From: CAZCVI01 sp964502145
GTDB taxonomy: Bacteria; Acidobacteriota; Aminicenantia; UBA2199
Length of the DNA stretch: 21,173 nucleotides
NCBI GenBank assembly: GCA_964502145.1
Contig: CAZCVI010000113.1
Location: 1-21,173, forward strand
Direction: 5' to 3'
The notes under the pieces were generated by a model. The model made no database searches and was not told the DNA's origin. It worked only from the letters and a program-made list of their open reading frames with translations. Below, piece by piece: positions 15,610-21,173 of this stretch. Each line of letters opens with the position of its first letter. Position 1 is the first letter of the stretch. Made by a program: the position numbers and the translations under genes.

Positions 15610-16131
15610 ATGAAAAAATATGAGGTTATTGGTATTATTCTGATGTTGCTGGTAGTCCACACCGATGTTTTATTTTCCCAAAGCGTAGCTGAAGAAACCC
15701 AGGCACAAATGGTCTTTAAAGTACTGCCCTATGATCGAAATTTTGATCGGTTTGGCGATCCTATTCGTATTGGTGCAACCTCCACACACATGTTAAAAGC
15801 TTTGCAAAAAGAAGCCCCCCCAATGCTCAAAGGAAAAAAGATTGTGCTGGAAATCTTGAATTCCCAGGAAGATATCCCCAATTTCAAAATTATTTTCGTT
15901 GACCGGAACTGGAGCAAGAATTATGCTACTGCCTGTGCTAAAGCCACTGAAAGCCAAATCCTGATGTTTTGTGGTTCTTATAATGCAGTTGAAAAAGATG
16001 AAGCCGCTATTGCGTTCCGTGAGCTGCAGAATAAAATTCGCATCGTATTGAATCTCAAGGTGATGAAAAATCAGGGCACAGAATTCCCTTCAGACCTATT
16101 GAAGCTCTCGCTTGTGGTGGGTAGTCAATAG
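15610..16131 (+). CDS. YfiR-like (DUF4154-type) secreted protein
   Basis: This 173-residue protein has a signal peptide (MKKYEVIGIILMLLVVHTDV, cleavage near residue 24). The mature domain runs AQMVFKVLPYDRNF, IRIG, KIIFVDR, ILMFCGSYNAVEKDEAAIAF, then KIRIVLNLKVMKNQGTEF and LLKLSLVV. This order of strands matches the YfiR/DUF4154 pattern, whose characterised member is a periplasmic repressor of the YfiN diguanylate cyclase. No such cyclase is adjacent, so the role is open. It has its own promoter and a good ribosome binding site, and it converges on the cupin gene with a 34-bp gap lacking a terminator. The family call is from motif order only. Confidence 0.6.
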   Translation: MKKYEVIGIILMLLVVHTDVLFSQSVAEETQAQMVFKVLPYDRNFDRFGDPIRIGATSTHMLKALQKEAPPMLKGKKIVLEILNSQEDIPNFKIIFVDRNWSKNYATACAKATESQILMFCGSYNAVEKDEAAIAFRELQNKIRIVLNLKVMKNQGTEFPSDLLKLSLVVGSQ

Positions 16132-16165
16132 CGTGGTGATTCGGTCCGGAACTGTTTCTAAGGAG

Positions 16166-16486
16166 TTATTTGTAATCCGTGCGGACTGGGTAAAAAATAT
16201 CGAGGATTTTGCAGTCGGTGATAGCCCTGCCACGATGGGGCACGCCGCCGGGAATAACCGCAACCTTACCCGGTGTCATAATCATGGGGACTTCGTCCAC
16301 CGTTAATTCAAATTCTCCTTCCGTGATATTAGCCACCTGTTCGTGGGGATGGGAATGATTGGGTAGAGAGGCGCCCGCAGTGATCGTCCAGTATGCAAAG
16401 GTCATGTTTTCTGAATGAACAAATCGTGCCCTGAACCCGGGCACTATTTCTCGTTCTGTTAAATCCGTTAAATTTATAAATGCCAT
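16166..16486 (-). CDS. Small single-domain cupin
   Basis: This 106-residue cytoplasmic protein has one cupin barrel. Motif 1 is seen as NHSHPHEQVANITEGEFEL (metal ligands among H44, H46, H48, E49/Q50) and motif 2 as PGKVAVIPGGVPHRG (H84). Such proteins bind a divalent metal or a small ligand; substrates cannot be predicted from sequence alone. AAGGAGG stands 5 nt before the ATG and a clear promoter lies upstream. It converges with the YfiR-like gene and no functional partner is obvious. Confidence 0.88.
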   Translation of the reverse strand: MAFINLTDLTEREIVPGFRARFVHSENMTFAYWTITAGASLPNHSHPHEQVANITEGEFELTVDEVPMIMTPGKVAVIPGGVPHRGRAITDCKILDIFYPVRTDYK

Positions 16487-16536
16487 TGTTCCTCCTTTAG
16501 TCTTCTGGGTAAAATAATTTTGCTGGATAAAATATC

Positions 16537-16565
16537 ATGATACCAGAGTAATTGTTTTCTGTCAA
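16537..16565 (-). promoter_or_regulatory. Candidate sigma-70 promoter for the cupin gene
   Basis: On the minus strand, TTGACA (16560-16565), a 17-nt spacer and TATCAT (16537-16542) match consensus at 11 of 12 positions. The leader to the ATG at 16486 is about 45 nt. Confidence 0.7.
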
Positions 16566-16601
16566 AATTGGGGGATGAAAGAATTGGGCCATTGACCTAT
16601 T

Positions 16602-16760
16602 CCTGGATTCACCATCAGATTCGTAAAAAAACATGGACGACATGGACAGAGTGGACGATATGGACGATGTGGAGCAAAAACAAAAGCATTTTTTTGTCCA
16701 TATCGTCCACTAAGTCCATATCGTCCACAACGATTTCAGAAACTTGGCATTGAATCCAGG
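16602..16760. repeat. MITE-like palindromic element with 9-bp tandem units and inverted ends
   Basis: The outer ends are a perfect 10-bp inverted repeat: CCTGGATTCA (16602-16611) and TGAATCCAGG (16751-16760). Inside, five 9-bp units of the type RTGGACGAT (16633-16677) face four complementary units GTCCATATC/GTCCACnnn (16696-16731). Positions 16639-16665 pair with 16696-16722 at 24 of 27 bases. No transposase is encoded, and I could not identify a target-site duplication. The design matches the array at 49-183, and the right-hand flank TGGCATTGAATCCAGG recurs there with one change. It may be a REP/BIME-like or MITE-like element; mobility is inferred, not shown. Confidence 0.7.
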
Positions 16761-16920
16761 CATTGAAGGAGTCTTGTAAATATGCTATCCTAAATCTACC
16801 ATCATTTTTAAAAAGAGCCACGGATAACCGTGGGGGTGAATCACTGATACGGTAACACCTGGATCTTTTTATTGGCTGGTGATTGCATTAAATTTAGCAG
16901 AAAAATAAGGAATATAACAG

Positions 16921-17382
16921 ATGAACGATACACAAAAAACCAAATGGTATATCAATGGATTGCAGTTCGAATGCACGGGTTGCGGTGAATGTTGCCGGGA
17001 TCATGGGGAATACACCTATGTGTATCTGGTCAAGGAAGATATCGAAGCCATGGCGGGTGTGTTGCAACTGTCCACCACTGATTTCATAGAACATCATTGC
17101 ATTTGCCAGGAGGACGGGTTGGTTCATTTGAAAATGGCAACCACCTGCTGTCCCTTTTTGGAGAATGGCGGCTGTATCGTATATGCGGTACGACCCAAGC
17201 AGTGTCGTACCTGGCCTTTCTGGACGGAAAATTTGGAAGAAGCCACTTGGCACAACGAGGTATTACCTTTTTGTCCCGGCGCGGGAAAGGGAAAATTATT
17301 TACGGCTGCAGAGATTGCGGAAATCGCGGCACGAGAGGAAGAAGGGTTTGATGAACCCCTCTTCCCAAGTAGGGAAAATTGA
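16921..17382 (+). CDS. YkgJ-family CxxCxxCC cysteine-cluster protein
   Basis: This 153-residue protein has the family's cysteine cluster near the N-terminus: CTGCGECC (C18, C21, C24, C25). Further cysteines follow at C60, C62, C76, C77, C85, C95 (RPKQCRTWPFW) and C118 (PFCPGAGKG). The family is thought to bind zinc or an iron-sulfur cluster; the biochemical role is unknown. There is no signal peptide, so it is probably cytoplasmic. AAGGA is placed about 10 nt before the ATG. It converges with the NHL-repeat gene with only 16 bp between stop codons. Confidence 0.93.
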   Translation: MNDTQKTKWYINGLQFECTGCGECCRDHGEYTYVYLVKEDIEAMAGVLQLSTTDFIEHHCICQEDGLVHLKMATTCCPFLENGGCIVYAVRPKQCRTWPFWTENLEEATWHNEVLPFCPGAGKGKLFTAAEIAEIAAREEEGFDEPLFPSREN

Positions 17383-17398
17383 AGAAACAATTTCAGGT

Positions 17399-18538
17399 TC
17401 AGATCGGATCAAAAACACCAACATTTTCGTAATAATTAACGCTATAGACTTTTTGTTTCTGGTAATTCACATCAAGACCCTTTGGTGACGCCGACCCTAC
17501 ATTAATATTTCCCAGGTAAGCGCCGTTTAGGTCATATTTACAGATGCCCCCGCCCATCATGTGGCCCAATGCGGTTGGCTTGAGATAGCTGATCAGCACA
17601 TGAGTTTTCCCCCACGCCACCATGCCACCCGGATGGGAAGTGGAGTCTTGCCACATCCAGGAACGTAGTCTATTTCCCTGCGTATCGTAGACGATAAACC
17701 TGCGATTCCCGCTATCTGTTACCAATACCTCGTTATTAATAGTAGTGATTCCAGTGGGGTAATTGAGTTCATCCGGTAGGTTTCCCGGACCGGTTCCCCA
17801 GGTGCGGATTAATTCACCGTAAATCGTATATTGTAGAATCCTGTGATTTCCACTATCCGTTATATAAACACTTTTGCTCTCATCCACCGTTATATCTACG
17901 AGTGATACCTTCTGGTTGTCATTGGGATTGGGATCGGAGATTGACCAGTTGGAGATAAAATTTCCATTCAGATTAAAAAGAAGAATCTGATCCATGTTAC
18001 AGACATACAGGATTTTCTTGGAAACGGTCATTCCCCCGGGGGAAAAAGAAACAGGCGATGGCCCGTACCATTCCTTGACGAAAACGCCGTTCTGGGTAAA
18101 TTTCTGAATACGTTTATTGATTACTTCCGACACATAAACATACCCGTCCCTGTCCACGGCAATATCCTGGATCCCATTAAATTGGCCCGATTCCGAACCT
18201 CTTTTGCCCCACCCCGTGGTAGTAATTGGTCCTTTGTTGTCATTGGATTTCTTTTTAAGCAGAAGCACCAGCACCACTGCGGTAACAGCCACGCCACCGA
18301 TAATGAATGGCCAAAGAGAGTGTCTTCGCTTATGTTTGGCTTGGGGTATTTCTTTTTCAATCACTTTATTTTTCTCCCCATAATTGGTACTTGATTTTTT
18401 CCCCGGTGATTCCGATTGGCTCGATTCACTGTGAACTGCCACTAAAGGTGCAGGAATCACTGAAACGTAAACCAGAAAAATAAACGAGACCAAGACTCCC
18501 TTGGTGATCGTTTTTCTTTGACTGCTATTGAATGCCAT
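17399..18538 (-). CDS. NHL-repeat beta-propeller protein with membrane anchor
   Basis: This 379-residue protein has a signal-like hydrophobic segment at about 12-35, a low-complexity Ser/Lys-rich linker, a second membrane helix at about 74-94 (HSLWPFIIGGVAVTAVVLVLLL, basic on both sides), then an NHL propeller at about 108-379. Repeats follow the pattern GQFNGIQDIAVDRDGYVYVS, NKRIQKF, VYITDSGNHRILQY and VLVTDSGNRRFIVYD. Such propellers serve as protein- or ligand-binding scaffolds, here likely outside the cytoplasm. AGGGG lies about 6 nt before the ATG, and it has its own promoter. The partner is unknown; no catalytic module is present. Confidence 0.85.
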   Translation of the reverse strand: MAFNSSQRKTITKGVLVSFIFLVYVSVIPAPLVAVHSESSQSESPGKKSSTNYGEKNKVIEKEIPQAKHKRRHSLWPFIIGGVAVTAVVLVLLLKKKSNDNKGPITTTGWGKRGSESGQFNGIQDIAVDRDGYVYVSEVINKRIQKFTQNGVFVKEWYGPSPVSFSPGGMTVSKKILYVCNMDQILLFNLNGNFISNWSISDPNPNDNQKVSLVDITVDESKSVYITDSGNHRILQYTIYGELIRTWGTGPGNLPDELNYPTGITTINNEVLVTDSGNRRFIVYDTQGNRLRSWMWQDSTSHPGGMVAWGKTHVLISYLKPTALGHMMGGGICKYDLNGAYLGNINVGSASPKGLDVNYQKQKVYSVNYYENVGVFDPI

Positions 18539-18590
18539 TTTTACCCCTATTCATCACTATTTTTTTACTGTTTTATATTGCCTCTGGTAT

Positions 18591-18620
18591 ATTATATCAT
18601 ATCCGTGGCAATTGTTTCAA
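18591..18620 (-). promoter_or_regulatory. Candidate promoter for the NHL-repeat gene, with overlapping palindrome
   Basis: On the minus strand, TTGAAA (18615-18620), an 18-nt spacer and TATAAT (18591-18596) lie about 50 nt before the start. A perfect 10-bp palindrome CAACCGGTTG (18618-18627) overlaps the -35 and could be an operator. Confidence 0.6.
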
Positions 18621-18927
18621 CCGGTTGGATGTAAGATTTTTTTTTGTATTTTGTATACTTGGTACGTACGAAGGCATTGCCACACGTGACACAGCGAGGT
18701 GATTACTTTTGTTATGGGGCGGGATAGGGAAATGATGGGATAGAGAATACCGCATTTATTTTGTTATGATTGATTTCTGGAAAAGAATCTTATAACACAG
18801 AAATAAGCAAAATAATTTGTTAAAAAAATAAAGATATTTTTGTTTATCTTTCTTTCATGATGTTTTCCAGTTAAAAAAAAATAAAAATTTTTAATCCAAA
18901 AAACTTTTATTCTAAATGATGCTGTAT

Positions 18928-18951
18928 TATAATGGAGAGTCAGAATATAAT
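18928..18951 (+). promoter_or_regulatory. Two TATAAT hexamers upstream of the RiPP precursor
   Basis: TATAAT occurs at 18928-18933 and at 18946-18951, 41 and 23 nt before the ATG. Neither has a recognisable -35 at 16-18 nt spacing, so a promoter with activator dependence or an AT-rich upstream element is possible. Which hexamer is used cannot be told from sequence. Confidence 0.4.
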
Positions 18952-18973
18952 CTAATAGGAGGACAAACGTCCA

Positions 18974-19171
18974 ATGAAAACAAAAACAGCAAAAAGACTC
19001 ACATTGAACCGGGAAACGGTTTCCAATCTCTCGGTGGTAAACATGAATGAATTAAAGGGTGGAACTGCTACGGGTTATACCTGCGTGTATTGCAATTCCA
19101 AACTTTCATGCACAGCTAAACCCTACATCTGCATGTGGGAAATGACCTGCGAACCGAACTGTGAAATGTAA
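18974..19171 (+). CDS. Class I lanthipeptide-like RiPP precursor peptide
   Basis: This is a 65-residue peptide. The leader has the KRLTLNRETVSNLS motif (8-20) and MNELKGG (24-30), typical of GG-leader natural product precursors annotated as class I lanthipeptides in Bacteroidota and related phyla; cleavage after Gly30 is expected. The 35-residue core has six Cys (37, 40, 46, 53, 59, 63) and seven Ser/Thr (31, 33, 36, 42, 45, 47, 58), so thioether rings are possible. AGGAGG is 11 nt before the ATG and a strong terminator follows. No dehydratase, cyclase, radical SAM, peptidase-transporter or immunity gene is in the window, so any maturation must act in trans or lie further away. Disulfide or other Cys modification is an alternative. 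Confidence 0.8.
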   Translation: MKTKTAKRLTLNRETVSNLSVVNMNELKGGTATGYTCVYCNSKLSCTAKPYICMWEMTCEPNCEM

Positions 19172-19249
19172 AGGGTGATTCGAAGAATAGTATAAACTCT
19201 CAAAAAAGAATTTTTATGAGCTATTCTATTCAGTATCGAAATTATTTGA

Positions 19250-19284
19250 CCAAGGGAAAGGCAACTTTCCCTTGGCTTTTTTTT
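19250..19284 (+). terminator. Strong intrinsic terminator after the RiPP precursor
   Basis: CCAAGGGAAAG (19250-19260), the loop GCAA, and CTTTCCCTTGG (19265-19275) form a perfect 11-bp stem, followed by C and eight Ts. It ends the precursor transcript about 80 nt after the stop, so the small gene is monocistronic. Confidence 0.95.
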
Positions 19285-19326
19285 AATTTATTCGGGTTAT
19301 ATCCCTGATAACTGGTGCCAAAGGCA

Positions 19327-19355
19327 GTGACTTTGCGACTTCTTTGTGTTAAAAT
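19327..19355 (+). promoter_or_regulatory. Candidate promoter giving a near-leaderless mRNA for the methyltransferase
   Basis: GTGACT (19327-19332), a 17-nt spacer and TAAAAT (19350-19355) end 9 nt before the ATG at 19365. Initiation 7 nt past the -10 would leave a leader of only about 3 nt. No Shine-Dalgarno is seen before the ATG. Confidence 0.45.
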
Positions 19356-19364
19356 GAATATAAC

Positions 19365-20381
19365 ATGAAAAACGATAACTTAACCCAATTAATACAAGCC
19401 GCTTTTTTAAAGAGAGCGGACCTAATTCAGAAACTAGAGGCCGAGGGTACCGATACGTGGCGAATCTTTCACGGTATAAACGAAGGATGCCCCGGACTTA
19501 CTATTGATCGGTATGGCAAGCAGGTTCTGATACAGAGCTTTCGGGAACCTCTTGACGATGCAGAAATAAAAGAGATTAAAGCCGTGGTATCTCACGGTTT
19601 GGGATTTTCCCCGCGATTTGTGTATCATGATCGTAGCGAGAAGAACTTGAAAGACCAAGACCTGGAGAGAACAGCCGCGTCTGAATCGTCACCTGTTTTA
19701 TCGGAATGTCGGGAGCTAGGGGTTACATTCCAGACAGTGGATATATTTCGCGGTCAGGACCCGCTTTTGTTTATTGATCTCAGGAGTGCGCGGCGGTTCT
19801 TGATGAAACAAAGCAAGGGTAAATCTGTGCTCAATCTGTTTGCGTATACCTGTGGAGCAGGTGTAGCCGCAGCAGTGGCTGGAGCTCGCGAGGTGTGGAA
19901 CGTCGATTTTGCCAAGAGCAGTTTAGATTACGGTAGAGCCAATGCGTTATTAAACCAGATCACAGATGAACGTATCCGTTTTATTCAGCAGGATGTGATC
20001 GCCATGCTCCGTCAGCTTTCTGGACTCGGTATTAAAGGAAAGGCCCGGTTACGGCCCATTCAGAAATTTACAGTTCGCACCTTTGATATCGTATTTATGG
20101 ACCCGCCCACGTTGGCTAAAAGTGCTTTTGGAGTGGTAGACATTATCCGCGATTACCAGGGCATATTCAAGCCAGCACTTCTTTGTGTGGCACCAGGGGG
20201 CTTGCTGATCTGTACAAACCATGCACCAGAAGTGGAACTGGAAATCTGGCTTGACCAGCTCAAGCGCTGTGCGGAGAAAGCGGGACGACCGATTACTGAC
20301 ATCCAGGTGATTGAACCGGAACCGGATTTCCCCAGTCCAGACGGCAAGTTTCCACTTAAGGTCGCGGTGTGCCGATTGTAG
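19365..20381 (+). CDS. Class I SAM-dependent rRNA methyltransferase, RlmI-like without PUA domain
   Basis: This 338-residue protein likely methylates 23S rRNA or a similar RNA using SAM. Family landmarks are GCPGLTIDRYGKQVLIQ (41-57), LLFIDLRSARRF (134-145, the usual GxFLDxRxNR site), the SAM-binding loop VLNLFAYTCGAGVAA (155-169) and FMDPPTLAKS (244-253). It is shorter than RlmI (about 396 residues), and the N-terminal PUA RNA-binding domain is missing: the sequence begins directly with the segment that follows PUA in RlmI. No ribosome binding site is visible. The target base is not predictable; RlmI makes m5C, while related RlmK-type domains make m7G. Confidence 0.88.
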   Translation: MKNDNLTQLIQAAFLKRADLIQKLEAEGTDTWRIFHGINEGCPGLTIDRYGKQVLIQSFREPLDDAEIKEIKAVVSHGLGFSPRFVYHDRSEKNLKDQDLERTAASESSPVLSECRELGVTFQTVDIFRGQDPLLFIDLRSARRFLMKQSKGKSVLNLFAYTCGAGVAAAVAGAREVWNVDFAKSSLDYGRANALLNQITDERIRFIQQDVIAMLRQLSGLGIKGKARLRPIQKFTVRTFDIVFMDPPTLAKSAFGVVDIIRDYQGIFKPALLCVAPGGLLICTNHAPEVELEIWLDQLKRCAEKAGRPITDIQVIEPEPDFPSPDGKFPLKVAVCRL

Positions 20382-20757
20382 GGTAACCAAGGGATGAGGG
20401 TATCTACTCCGTTTTTTGAACGCTCCCCCAGAAAAAAATTGCCACCTACAACCAATATTATTCTATTGGGGATCGAATAACACGAATCATCGCGAATTTA
20501 TCAGAATTTTTTTTTGTTGGTTCGGAGGGTGTAAATTCATGAAATTTGTGGTACACTTCTAAATGAGATTCATCAGGTACAACCGTGAGTAAAAACCATC
20601 ATAGGCTAGATGAATCTATCTTCTGCGCTGTGTGGTTAAAACAACAGTGTGGGCGTGTAAAGTTACATAATAGTAGTATTATTATTGATTTTATACTGGT
20701 GGGGGCTGAAAAATTGGGTTTTCAACCGGGGGTTTAGGACTTCAAACCCCAAAATAC
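20382..20757. other. Gene-poor region downstream of the methyltransferase
   Basis: No credible coding region is seen; only ORFs of fewer than 15 codons are present on the plus strand. There is a perfect 7-bp stem GGGGTTT (20729-20735) / AAACCCC (20744-20750) with an 8-nt loop, just beyond the stop of the possible minus-strand ORF at 20758-21072. No clear terminator for the methyltransferase gene is recognisable. Confidence 0.5.
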
Positions 20758-21072
20758 TCACAAATACCCCGGCGCATCGGGGTCAGAATGTGAACGGCCG
20801 GGGTTAGAGTGTGAACGTTCGGGGTCAGAATGCGAACGGCCGGGGTCAGAATGCGAACGGCCGGGGTCAGAGTGCGAACGGCCGGGTTTTTTTGTAGAAC
20901 GGCCAGGGCTTTTTGTAGAACCGCCGACCTTTTTTGTAGAATCGCCGAGATCAAAGCCCGGATTTTGAATTTCTCTTGTTTTGCGACTTTTGGTGGGTGA
21001 ATTCTCTTTGATGCCCAAGGGGTTCTGGAAAAACTGAATAGATATACCCACCACCCCTAAATTCACCGCCAA
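20758..21072 (-). CDS. Possible ORF with 7-residue repeats (doubtful)
   Basis: This 104-codon frame opens with TTG and has no ribosome binding site. Its second half is eight 7-residue units encoded by the 21-bp repeat: SHSDPGR-type units grading into STKKPGR/STKSPGR/STKKVGG. The first half (FFQNPLGIKENSPTK...) has no recognised domain. An overlapping frame also stays open through the repeat (AVRILTP units), as expected for any 21-bp repeat lacking stops. A hairpin lies just past the stop. It could be a low-complexity peptide gene, a fragment, or a non-coding minisatellite. Confidence 0.25.
   Translation of the reverse strand: MAVNLGVVGISIQFFQNPLGIKENSPTKSRKTREIQNPGFDLGDSTKKVGGSTKSPGRSTKKPGRSHSDPGRSHSDPGRSHSDPERSHSNPGRSHSDPDAPGYL
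20779..20946. repeat. 21-bp tandem repeat, eight units in two subtypes
   Basis: Eight contiguous 21-bp units span 168 bp. Units 1-5 (20779-20883) are of type GGGGTCAGAATGCGAACGGCC; units 3 and 4 are identical. Units 6-8 (20884-20946) keep the GAACGGCC-like second half but replace the first half with a T-rich version (GGGTTTTTTTGTAGAACGGCC). There are no spacers, so it is a minisatellite and not a CRISPR. Confidence 0.93.
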
Positions 21073-21173
21073 TTGTTCGCATTTACTTGGCTAAATTTTA
21101 ATGGCTTCTGGTTTGGCAGGTCATTTTTTCATAGCTTTTCTCCGAAAACAAAGCGAACAAAGCACGAAAAACA

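Larger units (their letters stand above)
16487..16920. other. Spacer with cupin promoter, palindromic element and small hairpin
   Basis: This 434-bp stretch without a credible gene lies between divergent genes (cupin to the left, CxxCxxCC protein to the right). It contains the cupin promoter (16537-16565), the 9-bp-unit inverted element (16602-16760) and a small perfect hairpin CCACGG-ATAA-CCGTGG (16818-16833). Open frames crossing the element merely translate its 9-bp units (WTx or VHx tripeptides) and are not taken as genes. Confidence 0.6.
18539..18973. other. AT-rich divergent spacer between NHL-repeat gene and RiPP precursor
   Basis: This 435-bp stretch has no gene. It holds the NHL-gene promoter with an overlapping palindrome on the left, and on the right the leader of the precursor gene with two TATAAT hexamers. 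The middle (about 18770-18915) is extremely AT-rich with long A runs, the kind of sequence that bends DNA or binds nucleoid proteins. Confidence 0.6.

Noticed and set aside
16568..16821. Short ORFs with WTxWTx or VHxVHx repeats
   Set aside because: They are translations of the 9-bp units of the palindromic element, without ribosome sites or non-repeat domains.
20779..20946. CRISPR array
   Set aside because: The 21-bp units are contiguous with no unique spacers, and no cas genes are present.
20742..20954. Minus-strand ORF with AVRILTP/AVLQKNP heptads
   Set aside because: It is an alternative frame of the 21-bp repeat, almost entirely repeat, with no ribosome site. The sister frame at 20758-21072 is only slightly better.
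1..21173. tRNA, rRNA, riboswitch or phage/integrase features
   Set aside because: I scanned the intergenic regions and found no cloverleaf, rRNA-like segment, recognised riboswitch core, integrase or transposase gene.

Overview
The window looks like a chromosomal segment from an uncultured, probably diderm bacterium of moderate GC content. The gene style suggests Acidobacteriota-type lineages such as Candidatus Aminicenantes: a Reg_prop/Y_Y_Y sensor fused to a SpoIIE phosphatase, NHL-repeat proteins anchored by a second membrane helix, a GG-leader RiPP precursor of the class I lanthipeptide type, and a SprA-related peptidase. This placement comes from gene style, not from a marker phylogeny. 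A lipoprotein and a probable outer-membrane barrel support a diderm envelope. The sequence is a draft scaffold: 100 Ns interrupt infB inside a repeat.

Layout. Positions 1-1343 hold a 9-bp palindromic repeat array, an unrecognised secreted protein on the minus strand and a gene-poor spacer. Positions 1344-8293 hold the minus-strand nusA-infB-DUF503-rbfA-nrnA-truB cluster for transcription, translation initiation, ribosome maturation and tRNA modification; a rimP gene, often found just before nusA, is not adjacent. IF-2 carries a very long tetrapeptide repeat (QRPx). Positions 8557-13767 (minus strand) hold a large two-propeller sensor with a SpoIIE-type PP2C output domain, then a two-gene unit for a beta-barrel-like protein and a repeat lipoprotein, which has an exact sigma-70 consensus promoter and its own terminator. 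Positions 13768-15427 are a divergent pair: a SprA-related HEXXH peptidase and a MEMO1-family protein. Positions 15610-18538 hold a YfiR-like secreted protein, a cupin, a second 9-bp palindromic element flanked by inverted repeats, a CxxCxxCC protein and an NHL-repeat protein. Positions 18974-19284 hold a Cys-rich RiPP precursor with a textbook terminator. Positions 19365-20381 encode a PUA-less RlmI-like methyltransferase. The last 790 bp are gene-poor and carry a 21-bp tandem repeat.

The nusA-truB genes work together through tight packing and ATGA overlaps. Most other genes appear to be short independent units, several with readable TTGAnn-N17/18-TATAAT type promoters. Two genes (the large sensor and the methyltransferase) have a promoter so close to the start codon, with no Shine-Dalgarno, that leaderless transcripts are likely.

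The least conventional signals are the two 9-bp-unit inverted tandem arrays that share a conserved flank (TGGCAKTGAATCCAGG), the orphan lanthipeptide-like precursor, the 21-bp/7-residue repeat near the right end, and the IF-2 repeat whose assembly gap does not fit the repeat phase. No complete new multi-gene system is visible.
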